64,000 nucleotides of DNA from Saccharibacillus sp. JS10 (GTDB taxonomy: Bacteria > Bacillota > Bacilli > Paenibacillales > Paenibacillaceae). Below are positions 55,217 to 62,640 of the stretch, in pieces. How positions within the stretch are numbered: the stretch's first letter is position 1; each line of letters opens with the position of its first letter. The stretch spans positions 434,001-498,000 of the forward strand of contig NZ_JANFNS010000001.1 in assembly GCF_024436065.1 (NCBI RefSeq), read 5' to 3'. Both the position numbers and the translations under genes were made by a program. The notes beneath the pieces were generated by a model that was not told the DNA's origin, made no database searches, and was given only the letters and a program-made list of their open reading frames with translations.

Positions 55217-55260
55217 AAAAAAACAGCGACTACAGAACGTTAACGTTCTGTAGTCGCTGT
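55217..55260 (-). terminator. Terminator of the MarR gene
   Basis: A perfect 18-base-pair stem, ACAGCGACTACAGAACGT with its complement around TA, followed on the minus strand by TTTTTTT. Confidence 0.95.
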
Positions 55261-55301
55261 ACAATCAGACCTTTGCTATTTTTATTGTTTTGAAGTTGAG
55301 T

Positions 55302-55808
55302 TTATTTGCTGGAAGGCTGACGTTCGAATTCGGCTCCAGCATGACGCAAAAATTCACCGACAAAAGCCAATTGCTCTCCGCTATACGATCCCAAAAAAGT
55401 ACGGAAACGTTCTTCTTCTCGTTCATGCAATTCGCAATGTGTATCGAACACTTCGCGTCCCGCTGGTGTCAGGCGATAATAAATCTCTTTGCGGTTATGG
55501 CGCATCCGTTCGCGTTTCACTAGACCTTCCCGTACAAGACGCGTTCCGATCTTCGTCACGCCTGCGCGTGACAATCCAACTTTCTCGGCAATAGTCGTTC
55601 CGTTGATCGGTTCATGACGACCAATGCACTGAATCGTATTCACGACAGTCAGGTTACCGACGCGGCTACCTGTTTCTTCGTCTTCGATCATCGCGCGAAG
55701 CCGTGAAGGCTCAGTCTGACGATGACTTTCGTACCGATGCAAAAAGTCTAAAATCTGTCCGTAAAGTTCCGTTGGCGCTGTATGTTGACGGTAAACGCTT
55801 GCTTCCAT
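55302..55808 (-). CDS. MarR-family transcriptional regulator
   Basis: 168 residues of winged helix-turn-helix MarR type: TTIAEKVGLSRAGVTKIGTRLVREGLVKRERMRHNRKEIYYRLTPAGREV is the DNA-binding region, with a long N-terminal helical segment. ATG 55808 has AAGGAG 8 bases upstream; the longer frame to 55871 is rejected because the promoter overlaps it. Its promoter is overlapped by a Fur-like box, so iron control is likely. Target genes are not in evidence. Confidence 0.9.
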   Translation of the reverse strand: MEASVYRQHTAPTELYGQILDFLHRYESHRQTEPSRLRAMIEDEETGSRVGNLTVVNTIQCIGRHEPINGTTIAEKVGLSRAGVTKIGTRLVREGLVKRERMRHNRKEIYYRLTPAGREVFDTHCELHEREEERFRTFLGSYSGEQLAFVGEFLRHAGAEFERQPSSK

Positions 55809-55869
55809 AGCATTCACTCCTTCAGGATTATGTAAAATTGTTTTCGCAGTAGATTCAGCCGTTGAGAAC

Positions 55870-55898
55870 AATATATCCTAATTGAGAATGATAATCAA
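55870..55898 (-). promoter_or_regulatory. marR promoter with Fur-like box
   Basis: Minus-strand -35 TTGATT (55898-55893) and -10 TATATT (55875-55870) are 17 bases apart. TGAGAATGATAATCA (55883-55897 on the plus strand) differs from the Fur consensus TGATAATNATTATCA in two bases and overlaps the -35 and spacer. Confidence 0.65.
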
Positions 55899-55965
55899 CA
55901 AGTATTTTAAAAAAGATTTTATCTTTATCGAAAATAAAAATGCGCTAAAACCGGACAAATCAAAG

Positions 55966-56001
55966 AAAACCGGTAGCTTCTTTACTCGAAGCTCCGGTTT
56001 T
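55966..56001 (-). terminator. Terminator of the phosphotransferase gene
   Basis: AAAACCGG-TA-GCTTC pairs with GAAGC-T-CCGGTTTT, loop TTTACTC, with a T-run on the minus strand. Confidence 0.85.
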
Positions 56002-56011
56002 CTATTCTCAA

Positions 56012-57037
56012 TTAGCCCAAAATTTCAGTTAAAATTTGCTTAAGCTCTACTTCTTGTTCTCGCATCTGCTTCAGTTCTGACGATACCGCCTGAGCTTGAT
56101 GTTCCACGACGGAGTAATCATCGACCTTTTCCCAGTAACGAGTTAAAAAATGCAAAAAGATATCGATTTTACGCAAACGCATCAGCAGCGGAATCACTTC
56201 GATCTCTGCCGGGCTAAACGAAACATGGGGATGAAAACCTTCGGCAAAACGTCTCATCGCTTCTTCCCCAGCCGGAAGCCCGGATAAAATGACCGCAGCA
56301 TCCATCACTCGCAGATCATAGGTACAGAATTCAAAATCAAGTAACGCCGCTATCCGATCAGGTTCATCTGGATCGACAAGCATATTCGACGCATTCAAAT
56401 CTCCGTGAATCAACTGATGCGGCAACTGCCGAAGGTGATCCAGCTCCAATAAAATTTCGGTATATACGTCGGATAAAGTCGCTAGAGAAGACGCAACTGC
56501 TGAAAATTCAGACGGAGGATTCAAGCAAAATTCGGTAACTCGCTGCGATGTACATAGCGGATAAGCTTCTCCTAGCTCGTAATACGGACGATATGCCGGT
56601 TTCTCGGTGAGTTGAATCTTTCTCAAAGCGACAGATAATTCGCCGGCAGAAGCTCCAAATTCATATAGCGGTCGCAAATCGTCATCTGCCGGGCGAGCCC
56701 CTTCAATATAAGCGAATAAGCAAGCATAACGTCCGCTGCCGTCCGTTAGGCGCACCAAAGTTTGTTGGTCGATCGTAAGCATAGGCTGCGGAACTTGAAA
56801 GGTTAACTCCAAAGACGATAATGCCAGTAAAACCGCATGTTCATATTGAAATTTGGATACGTCTTGATGCGTTTCGTAGACACGAAGCACATAACGTTTT
56901 CCTTCATGGTCGATAAAGCGAGTCGTATTGTTCCATCCTTTTGCACCCGGCTGAGGAATACCGGTATAACGAGGTAGATACATCCGAACCGCTTTTTCCA
57001 ACACCTCTTGCGTAGCTTGCCCTGCTGTTCCTGACAT
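56012..57037 (-). CDS. Aminoglycoside phosphotransferase-family kinase (APH)
   Basis: 341 residues with a protein-kinase-like fold: catalytic HGDLNASNMLVD near residue 228, metal motif LLDFEFCTYD, and upstream Lys-bearing KRYVLRVYETH. This large family includes homoserine, choline and antibiotic kinases and spore-coat CotS-like proteins; the substrate here cannot be told. ATG 57037 with AGGAGAG 7 bases upstream; the longer frame to 57199 overlaps the next gene and is rejected. It lies 56 bases after the SOS operon's third gene; a TATAAT is in that gap, so its own promoter is possible. Confidence 0.82.
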   Translation of the reverse strand: MSGTAGQATQEVLEKAVRMYLPRYTGIPQPGAKGWNNTTRFIDHEGKRYVLRVYETHQDVSKFQYEHAVLLALSSLELTFQVPQPMLTIDQQTLVRLTDGSGRYACLFAYIEGARPADDDLRPLYEFGASAGELSVALRKIQLTEKPAYRPYYELGEAYPLCTSQRVTEFCLNPPSEFSAVASSLATLSDVYTEILLELDHLRQLPHQLIHGDLNASNMLVDPDEPDRIAALLDFEFCTYDLRVMDAAVILSGLPAGEEAMRRFAEGFHPHVSFSPAEIEVIPLLMRLRKIDIFLHFLTRYWEKVDDYSVVEHQAQAVSSELKQMREQEVELKQILTEILG

Positions 57038-57093
57038 CGCAGTCTCTCCTGTCCGCTGATTATGTATGTTTATATTATAGCGAACATAAGCCG

Positions 57094-57456
57094 TTAGGAT
57101 AAAGACTTCATTGCGCCTAGACGCACTTCGACCATTTCTTCGATATCGCATTTGACCCGGCTCCACATAAGCGCCATCCGGTCGTGATACCCACGGCATA
57201 TATATTCCGCAACCAACTTGTCTTCGAGCGAAGTCTGCTTCAAAATTTTGATCTGACGCGAACGCAGTTTGCCTCTTACCTCTCGCATCTCGTACTGCAC
57301 GTCTTGACGCAGATCATCCAATTGCTTGAGCAAAGCCAAACGTGTACGTAGCGAAGATTTATCGATCAGTTTCATATCTGCATCCAATACCCGAATCAGA
57401 TAAGGAAGCTCCACCATCGTTCGGATCAAAGCAAAATCTTGCTCGGTCGCTTTCAT
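57094..57456 (-). CDS. Unknown 120-aa protein in the SOS polymerase operon
   Basis: I do not recognise this family. It is cytoplasmic, helical, strongly charged, with QLDDLRQDVQYEMREVRGKLRSRQIKIL suggesting a coiled coil at residues about 44-75. It starts 3 bases after the YolD-like gene, so it is the third gene of a LexA-controlled Y-family polymerase operon. The Bacillus yqjW-yqzH-yqjX neighbourhood has a small extra gene too, but the sequences cannot be compared here. A role as polymerase accessory or damage-response factor is inference from position. Confidence 0.7.
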   Translation of the reverse strand: MKATEQDFALIRTMVELPYLIRVLDADMKLIDKSSLRTRLALLKQLDDLRQDVQYEMREVRGKLRSRQIKILKQTSLEDKLVAEYICRGYHDRMALMWSRVKCDIEEMVEVRLGAMKSLS

Positions 57457-57459
57457 CGC

Positions 57460-57807
57460 TTAAAATCCTGATTCTACATCATCGACACCTACAACATCGG
57501 AATACGCCATTTTTTGTATACCAAATTGATCTTGCAGACGAATGACTTTTTGTATCGGGCTGACATCTATTACAATCCCTTCGACGCTTTTGATCCTGCC
57601 GTCTTGTTGTAGCTGCAATCTGATCGGTGAAGAAAGCGTAAGCGAAAGTTTGACAGCTTGTGCGATACGTTCGCGTTCATCGGGATGAAGAATCACTTGC
57701 GAGTTGCGATCCCGATCCGAAGAAGCTTGGATGATCCGTTCTCGATATTGCGGCAAAATCATCCGACTTGATTCCCATATGCCGTTGCCTTCTAATTTTT
57801 TCGTCAT
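57460..57807 (-). CDS. YolD-like family protein
   Basis: 115 residues of the YolD-like family, small proteins found beside UvrX/YqjW polymerases. It starts MTKKLEGNGIWESSRMILPQYRERI and has the beta-strand segment GRIKSVEGIVIDVSPIQKVIRL typical of the family. Its ATG overlaps the polymerase stop (ATGA). Likely a partner or regulator of the polymerase. Confidence 0.85.
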   Translation of the reverse strand: MTKKLEGNGIWESSRMILPQYRERIIQASSDRDRNSQVILHPDERERIAQAVKLSLTLSSPIRLQLQQDGRIKSVEGIVIDVSPIQKVIRLQDQFGIQKMAYSDVVGVDDVESGF

Positions 57808-59051
57808 TGGTAATGACCTCCAATCTTATCTGCGCGATTTTTAGCTTGACCCGCCGCTGTGAACGAATATCCACGTACGATAGCTGTCTCTCCAAATCGA
57901 TCTTTGATAGAGTCAATTGTTCGATCAAGCAAACGTTGCTTTTCCCGATCTGCAAATAATGAAAGTTGATAGGTATCCGAGTCGACAAGCCCGGATAACG
58001 AGACATGCAACCGTTTGATCGGCAAGCCGTTCCAACCTTTTCTGAAAAGTTGTAGCGCTTCTTGATACAATTCCGCCGTAATATCGGTAGGATCAGGCAA
58101 CCTACTACGCTGATGAAATCGTTCGCTTTTGTGATAGCCGCCTTCGCCGCTTCCTCCGATCGACAACAAATCGCCCATACGGTACATTTTTCTCGCGCGG
58201 CGTCCGACTTCTGTACAAAGTTCCAACAATACGATTTCGATCTCATGCGATTCTTGATAGAGCCGAGGCAACGTAATCGTCGTCCCGATCTGCTTTTGCT
58301 GCTGGGGTGTCCACGGCGTTACCGGGGAATCGTCAAGCCCATTCGCTACGCGCCATAACACCTCGCCATTAACTCCCCAACGCTTTTGCAACTTAGATAA
58401 CGGGGTCTGTGCGAGTTCTCCGATGGTCAAAATACGCAGCGCCAACAAATGTTTTTCCATTCGATGCCCGATGCCCCACATCTTTCGAATCGGATACTGC
58501 CAGATCAAATTTTCCCATTGCGCTTTACTTTGAATATGTATGATACCTTGCGGTGTTTTCTTCGCTACTAAGTCGCAAGCAAGCTTCGCCTGAGCTTTAT
58601 TACTGCCGATTCCGATACGTGCACGTACCCCAGTTTCGACTGTGATTCGAGTCTGGATCAAATGCGCGAGTTGCTGCGGGTCTCCGCCGTATAAACGTAG
58701 TGAAGCCGTAACATCCATAAACATCTCATCGATTGAATAAGGTTCAACCAAATCGGTATAGGCTTCAAGAATACCCGCAATCAGTGTAGAAATTTCAATA
58801 TATTCGCGCATGTGCGGACGAATAGCAATTAGATCTGGGCATTTGGTCAAAGCCACGCTTAACTTTTCTCCCGTGCGCACTCCATACCTTTTGGCAATAG
58901 GGCAAGCGGCAAGCACTGCACTTGAAGGTATAGAAGGCTCTCCGACCACCGCTAATGGAGAATCCCGGTACTGCGGGTACTTCGACTTTTCGATCCCTGC
59001 ATAAAAGCTCTCCATATCCACCAACATGACGACTTTCTCGGTAATCGGCAA
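57804..59051 (-). CDS. Y-family DNA polymerase, UvrX/YqjW type
   Basis: A translesion polymerase of 415 residues. Active-site carboxylates are D12 and E14 region VDMESFYAGIE and D108-E109 in SIDEMFMD; helix-hairpin-helix thumb and little finger follow. A beta-clamp motif QLSLF is at 362-366. Start is TTG after GAGGAGG; CPIAKRYGVRTGEKLS is typical of UvrX/YqjW rather than DinB. LexA box in its promoter. First gene of a three-gene operon with YolD and the 120-aa protein. Confidence 0.93.
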   Translation of the reverse strand: MPITEKVVMLVDMESFYAGIEKSKYPQYRDSPLAVVGEPSIPSSAVLAACPIAKRYGVRTGEKLSVALTKCPDLIAIRPHMREYIEISTLIAGILEAYTDLVEPYSIDEMFMDVTASLRLYGGDPQQLAHLIQTRITVETGVRARIGIGSNKAQAKLACDLVAKKTPQGIIHIQSKAQWENLIWQYPIRKMWGIGHRMEKHLLALRILTIGELAQTPLSKLQKRWGVNGEVLWRVANGLDDSPVTPWTPQQQKQIGTTITLPRLYQESHEIEIVLLELCTEVGRRARKMYRMGDLLSIGGSGEGGYHKSERFHQRSRLPDPTDITAELYQEALQLFRKGWNGLPIKRLHVSLSGLVDSDTYQLSLFADREKQRLLDRTIDSIKDRFGETAIVRGYSFTAAGQAKNRADKIGGHYQ

Positions 59052-59129
59052 GTTCAGCCCTCCTCACCTTTTTCACACTTGTACATGAAGTTTGTTAGTT
59101 AGCTTTTTGGCTTCCCTTTAATTATAACT

Positions 59130-59157
59130 ATTATACACCGAACACTTGTTCTGTAAA
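59130..59157 (-). promoter_or_regulatory. LexA-controlled promoter of the Y-family polymerase operon
   Basis: Minus-strand -35 TTTACA (59157-59152) and -10 TATAAT (59135-59130), 16 bases apart. GAACACTTGTTC (59140-59151), a GAAC-N4-GTTC LexA/DinR box, lies exactly in the spacer, where LexA would block RNA polymerase. Confidence 0.85.
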
Positions 59158-59194
59158 CATACTTTTTTATATTTTTGAAAATGAGGTTCATGCA

Positions 59195-59248
59195 ATGAAA
59201 TCCCTACGCGATCAAGGTTTAGCAAATTTGGAATATTCCTTAAGCTAG
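59195..59248 (+). CDS. Possible 17-residue small ORF
   Basis: ATG at 59195 with GAGG 8 bases upstream encodes MKSLRDQGLANLEYSLS and stops at TAG. It lies between the polymerase promoter and the second dehydrogenase. It may be chance; no homologue known. Confidence 0.2.
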   Translation: MKSLRDQGLANLEYSLS

Positions 59249-59350
59249 CGACCTGCTGCCGATCTGTTGATTACGACCGCAGTTTCTCGGGTAAATCCAC
59301 AAAAGCATGAACGATTCGATTAACTCAATACTTCAGAGGAGGAAGACAAC

Positions 59351-60151
59351 ATGGCGATTTTTTCGAATAAAAAAACAATCTTCATCACAGGTGCAGGTAG
59401 CGGCTTAGGAAAAGGGACAGCGATTGGGCTGGCACGTGCCGGGCATCATGTGATCGCGACTGTCGAGACGATCTCTCAAGTTCCTGATTTCCGTGAATAT
59501 GCCAAATCCGAAGGGTTGGATATTGAAGTATTCAAACTCGATATCAACAATCCGCTCGACCGTGCCCAAGTCGAAGAACACGATTTCGATATTTTCGTAA
59601 ACAATGCGGCGATCGGTCATACCGGCCCTTTTGCCGAAGTTCCGGTCGATAATGTACGCCAAGTGTTCGAAACGAACTTTTTCAGTACGATTGAACTTTC
59701 ACAACTTGTAGCGCGAAAATTCGTTGCCAAAAAGAAAGGTAAGATCGTATTCACCAGTTCGATCGCCGGTCTGAGCGTTAATCCGTTCCTCGGTCCTTAC
59801 TGCGCTTCTAAGCATGCGCTCGAAGCTTTTGCCCAAGCGTTGCAGCAAGAACTGGAACCGTATGGTGTCCAAGTCGCGACAATCAATCCAGGGCCTTTCA
59901 AAACCGGATTTAACGATATGATGTTCGAAGAAAAAGAAAAATGGTACGACGAAAAAACCAACTTCACCAAACGCGCGGATCTGCTCAAAGGCGAGAAAAT
60001 GCTAGCGCAGCAATTCGACCCGCAAGACATGATCGACAAAATGGTCGAAGTCATCCCGCAAGACAAGCATGCGTTCCGTACGGTATTCCCCGAAGCTTCG
60101 GAGCAGCAGGTTAAAGAGTATCAAAGCAAGTTGTGGGAGCAGAAGATTTAA
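59351..60151 (+). CDS. Short-chain dehydrogenase/reductase (SDR)
   Basis: 266 residues, NAD(P)-dependent. Cofactor motif TGAGSGLG near residue 14, NNAA variant of NNAG, catalytic Ser in SSIAGLS and YCASK. The C-terminal extension with DEKTNFTKRADLLKGEKM is longer than in simple SDRs. AGGAGG lies 9 bases before the ATG. Substrate unknown. Single gene with a terminator. Confidence 0.9.
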   Translation: MAIFSNKKTIFITGAGSGLGKGTAIGLARAGHHVIATVETISQVPDFREYAKSEGLDIEVFKLDINNPLDRAQVEEHDFDIFVNNAAIGHTGPFAEVPVDNVRQVFETNFFSTIELSQLVARKFVAKKKGKIVFTSSIAGLSVNPFLGPYCASKHALEAFAQALQQELEPYGVQVATINPGPFKTGFNDMMFEEKEKWYDEKTNFTKRADLLKGEKMLAQQFDPQDMIDKMVEVIPQDKHAFRTVFPEASEQQVKEYQSKLWEQKI

Positions 60152-60169
60152 CGGATTGAATATAAGGAT

Positions 60170-60216
60170 AAAAAAGACTGTTACATTCCGAGACTTGGGA
60201 TGTACGGTCTTTTTTC
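60170..60216. terminator. Bidirectional terminator
   Basis: AAAAAAGAC...GTCTTTTTT outer stem with inner ACAT/ATGT pairing between convergent genes. Confidence 0.85.
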
Positions 60217-60230
60217 TATAATTGATTTTC

Positions 60231-60674
60231 TTATCTAGTCATATCCAATTGAAGTTCATAATTCTTCTTTAGACTTTTATTTAGTTCGTTTAGAAAAATT
60301 CGAATTGCTTTTAACAAAATCGAATGTGAAAGATAAATATGTTTCTCGAAATTTCCCCAATCGGAAGCGACTTCCCATCCACTGTCAACATAACGAAACT
60401 CCATAATCGGCTCTTCATTTTCTATCGAATGATAAATGAAATCTATTTTTTCGCCGCGATCGATTTTGGTAATCCATTCATTCAGCAGTATTCCAAACTC
60501 TAATAAAAGAAACTCTTCCTCATCAAAATAAATCTGTTGATTGATATAAATTTGAAAGTTCCCGTCTACATCATGCAACGTTTTACCTTTTGGTTGCTTT
60601 TGTAACATCTTCTTATCGAGTTTTGCATTCAAACGAAAATTGAACGTAATTTCATTAGATAAATGAATCATCAT
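60231..60674 (-). CDS. Hypothetical protein, 147 aa
   Basis: Not recognised. The protein is soluble, rich in Ile, Leu, Glu and Lys, with YVDSGWEVASDWGNFE as its most distinct stretch and an acidic N-terminal half. Noticeably more AT-rich than its neighbours, which suggests recent acquisition. GAGGAG is 5 bases before the ATG ATG pair. Its size and composition recall immunity-type proteins, but I claim no function. Confidence 0.6.
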   Translation of the reverse strand: MMIHLSNEITFNFRLNAKLDKKMLQKQPKGKTLHDVDGNFQIYINQQIYFDEEEFLLLEFGILLNEWITKIDRGEKIDFIYHSIENEEPIMEFRYVDSGWEVASDWGNFEKHIYLSHSILLKAIRIFLNELNKSLKKNYELQLDMTR

Positions 60675-60689
60675 GTTCTCTCCTCACGC

Positions 60690-60729
60690 AAAAAACTGCC
60701 CGCTATGCCTAAGCATATTCGCGGACAGT
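60690..60729 (-). terminator. Terminator of the YtxH gene
   Basis: ACTGCCCGC and GCGGACAGT arms with an inner ATGC/GCAT pairing, followed on the minus strand by TTTTTTGCG. Confidence 0.85.
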
Positions 60730-60760
60730 CTGGATTTATCCTTTTCGCAGCTCTGATTAA

Positions 60761-61072
60761 TTACGATTTGAAGCTTTTAACTTCCTGCTTGATATCCGAA
60801 GCCGCCGAAGTTGCTTCTTCTTTGAATTCTTTTACGACTTCCATCGACTCGTTCAACAGACCTTTGATTTCTTGACCTTTGGCTTGAAGATCGCCGCTTT
60901 GTTCTTTGAGACGTTGACCTTGCGTTTTGAGCAGATCGACGGTATTCATAAATTTATCGCGCAGCGTTGCTCCTTCTTGTGCCGCAACGAGTACAGCTAG
61001 ACCCGCTCCGATTAAAGCTCCGGCTACCGCGCCGACGATGATTGCATTATTTTCCGAATTTGAATTTGCCAT
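60761..61072 (-). CDS. YtxH domain protein
   Basis: 103 residues: one N-terminal membrane helix (IIVGAVAGALIGAGLAVLVAA) followed by an amphipathic helical domain rich in Lys/Glu, the YtxH pattern. Members associate with the membrane and are general-stress proteins in Bacillus; function unknown. AGAGGAG lies before the ATG. Single gene. Confidence 0.88.
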   Translation of the reverse strand: MANSNSENNAIIVGAVAGALIGAGLAVLVAAQEGATLRDKFMNTVDLLKTQGQRLKEQSGDLQAKGQEIKGLLNESMEVVKEFKEEATSAASDIKQEVKSFKS

Positions 61073-61311
61073 GATGTGTGGCTCCTCTCAGCTTTTGAAG
61101 TTGACTTGCTACATCGCTCTCTTTTAGCTATTACCCACTCTGCGTGCTTTTGCTGTCGCTTCTTGAAAGCAATTTCAGATTTTTGTCGCAGGCATATCTG
61201 TTAATCCATTGAAAAGTTTCTTCAAAACTAATCCAAAGTCTATTATTTTGCGTACAATAGATGTAGAGGAAGTTTGGAACCTTGTATTTTATAACCGGAG
61301 GTGACGCTTGA

Positions 61312-62025
61312 GTGCCTGCTGAATCTTTGTATATCGGAAGTGTGCTGGCTGCGGGCGTTTTATCTTTTTTCTCGCCTTGCATCTTCCCGATGCTGCCTGT
61401 ATATTTCGCATTTCTTGGCGGATCGGAAGCGGGTCTTCCTCGTGAAGAATCGACTTCCCGTTTTCGGATTAATCCTAGGCTGATTGGTCGAACGTTGTTG
61501 TTTATTCTCGGATTATCTATGGTATTTTTGCTACTTGGCTTTGGTGCCGGAGCACTGGGCGGAGTAATTAACAGCTCTTGGTTTATGATCGTGTGCGGGA
61601 TTGCGGTCATTTTGTTCGGGATTCACCAGACCGGTGTTCTGAATCTGATGTTTTTGCAAAAAGAAAAACGTCTGACCTACGATTCAACGAAGCAAAAAGG
61701 TTGGCTGGGCGCGTTCCTGCTCGGTTTGACGTTTAGCTTCGGCTGGACACCGTGCATAGGGCCTGTACTTGCAGCCGTATTAGGTGTAGCGGCAGGTGGC
61801 GGTTCCGCAGGATATGGCGTATGGATGATGTTTATTTATACGATCGGGATGGCGGTTCCTTTTCTGATTCTCGCGATTTTCTCCGACTTTCTGCTCCGCC
61901 GCCTCAAAAACCTGTACAAACATATGGGCAAGATCAAAGTCTTTTCCGGCATTGTTTTGATTGCGATGGGGATCTTGCTGATGACGAACAACTTGGCGGT
62001 ACTGACTTCGGCTTTGCAATTTTAA
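61312..62025 (+). CDS. ccdA: CcdA-type thiol-disulfide transmembrane protein
   Basis: 237 residues with six hydrophobic spans. The two Cys that carry electrons are in FFSPCIFP (Cys23) and GWTPCIGP. It carries reductant from cytoplasmic thioredoxin to extracytoplasmic thiol proteins. GTG start, 6 bases after GGAGGTGA. It is the first gene of ccdA - thioredoxin-like lipoprotein - msrAB, with the next genes starting 31 and 44 bases downstream, so the reductant is most probably for the methionine sulfoxide reductase. Confidence 0.92.
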   Translation: MPAESLYIGSVLAAGVLSFFSPCIFPMLPVYFAFLGGSEAGLPREESTSRFRINPRLIGRTLLFILGLSMVFLLLGFGAGALGGVINSSWFMIVCGIAVILFGIHQTGVLNLMFLQKEKRLTYDSTKQKGWLGAFLLGLTFSFGWTPCIGPVLAAVLGVAAGGGSAGYGVWMMFIYTIGMAVPFLILAIFSDFLLRRLKNLYKHMGKIKVFSGIVLIAMGILLMTNNLAVLTSALQF

Positions 62026-62056
62026 GAACTTTTGAATGATGAAGGAGATGACCGAT

Positions 62057-62596
62057 TTGCGATTAAGAAAAACAAAATGGCTTTCGATGTTAATGCTGGT
62101 ATCGGCGGTAGTGCTTCTGTCGGCTTGCGGACAAAATAATTCAGCAACTTCGGCGTCTGGCGCATCTACAGCAAGTGCTGCTCCAGCGCCGCAATTCGAT
62201 CTGAAAGACCTCAGCGGCAAAGAAGTCAAACTAGCAGATTTCAATGGCGAAAAAGTCTATATCAAATATTGGGCTTCGTGGTGCTCGATCTGCCTCGCGG
62301 GGATGGAAGAATTAAATACGCTTGCCGGGCAAGATAACGACTTCAAAGTCATTACGATTGTGGCTCCGAATTTCAAAGGCGAAAAGTCCGAAGCGGATTT
62401 CAAAAAATGGTTCGCAGGCATGGATGAGAAAAATATGACGGTACTGCTGGATCAAGATGGCAAGTATGCGCAGCAATTAGGCGTTCGTGCTTATCCAACC
62501 TCGTTCTACGTGGACTCTAAAGGCGGTCTTGCCAAAACGGTTCCCGGTCATAATGCCAACGACGTGATCGCGACGAACTTTAACAGTATTCCTTAA
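62057..62596 (+). CDS. Thioredoxin-like (TlpA/ResA-type) lipoprotein
   Basis: 179 residues. Lipobox LLSAC (Cys24) anchors it on the outer face of the membrane; the thioredoxin fold has the active site W-C-S-I-C (Cys76, Cys79) and cis-proline in RAYPTSFYVD. TTG 62057 is chosen over nearby ATGs because AAGGAG at 62042-62047 leaves 9 bases to it. It likely passes electrons from CcdA to MsrAB. Named EtrxA-like in similar streptococcal operons. Confidence 0.88.
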   Translation: MRLRKTKWLSMLMLVSAVVLLSACGQNNSATSASGASTASAAPAPQFDLKDLSGKEVKLADFNGEKVYIKYWASWCSICLAGMEELNTLAGQDNDFKVITIVAPNFKGEKSEADFKKWFAGMDEKNMTVLLDQDGKYAQQLGVRAYPTSFYVDSKGGLAKTVPGHNANDVIATNFNSIP

Positions 62597-62640
62597 ATAG
62601 TGACAACGTATAAATTCTAACTTTACAGGAGGTTGCGTCT

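Noticed and set aside
61131-61610. Minus-strand open frame of 159 codons
   Set aside because: Antisense to ccdA and its upstream region; Pro/Ser/Asn-rich mirror composition and no ribosome site.
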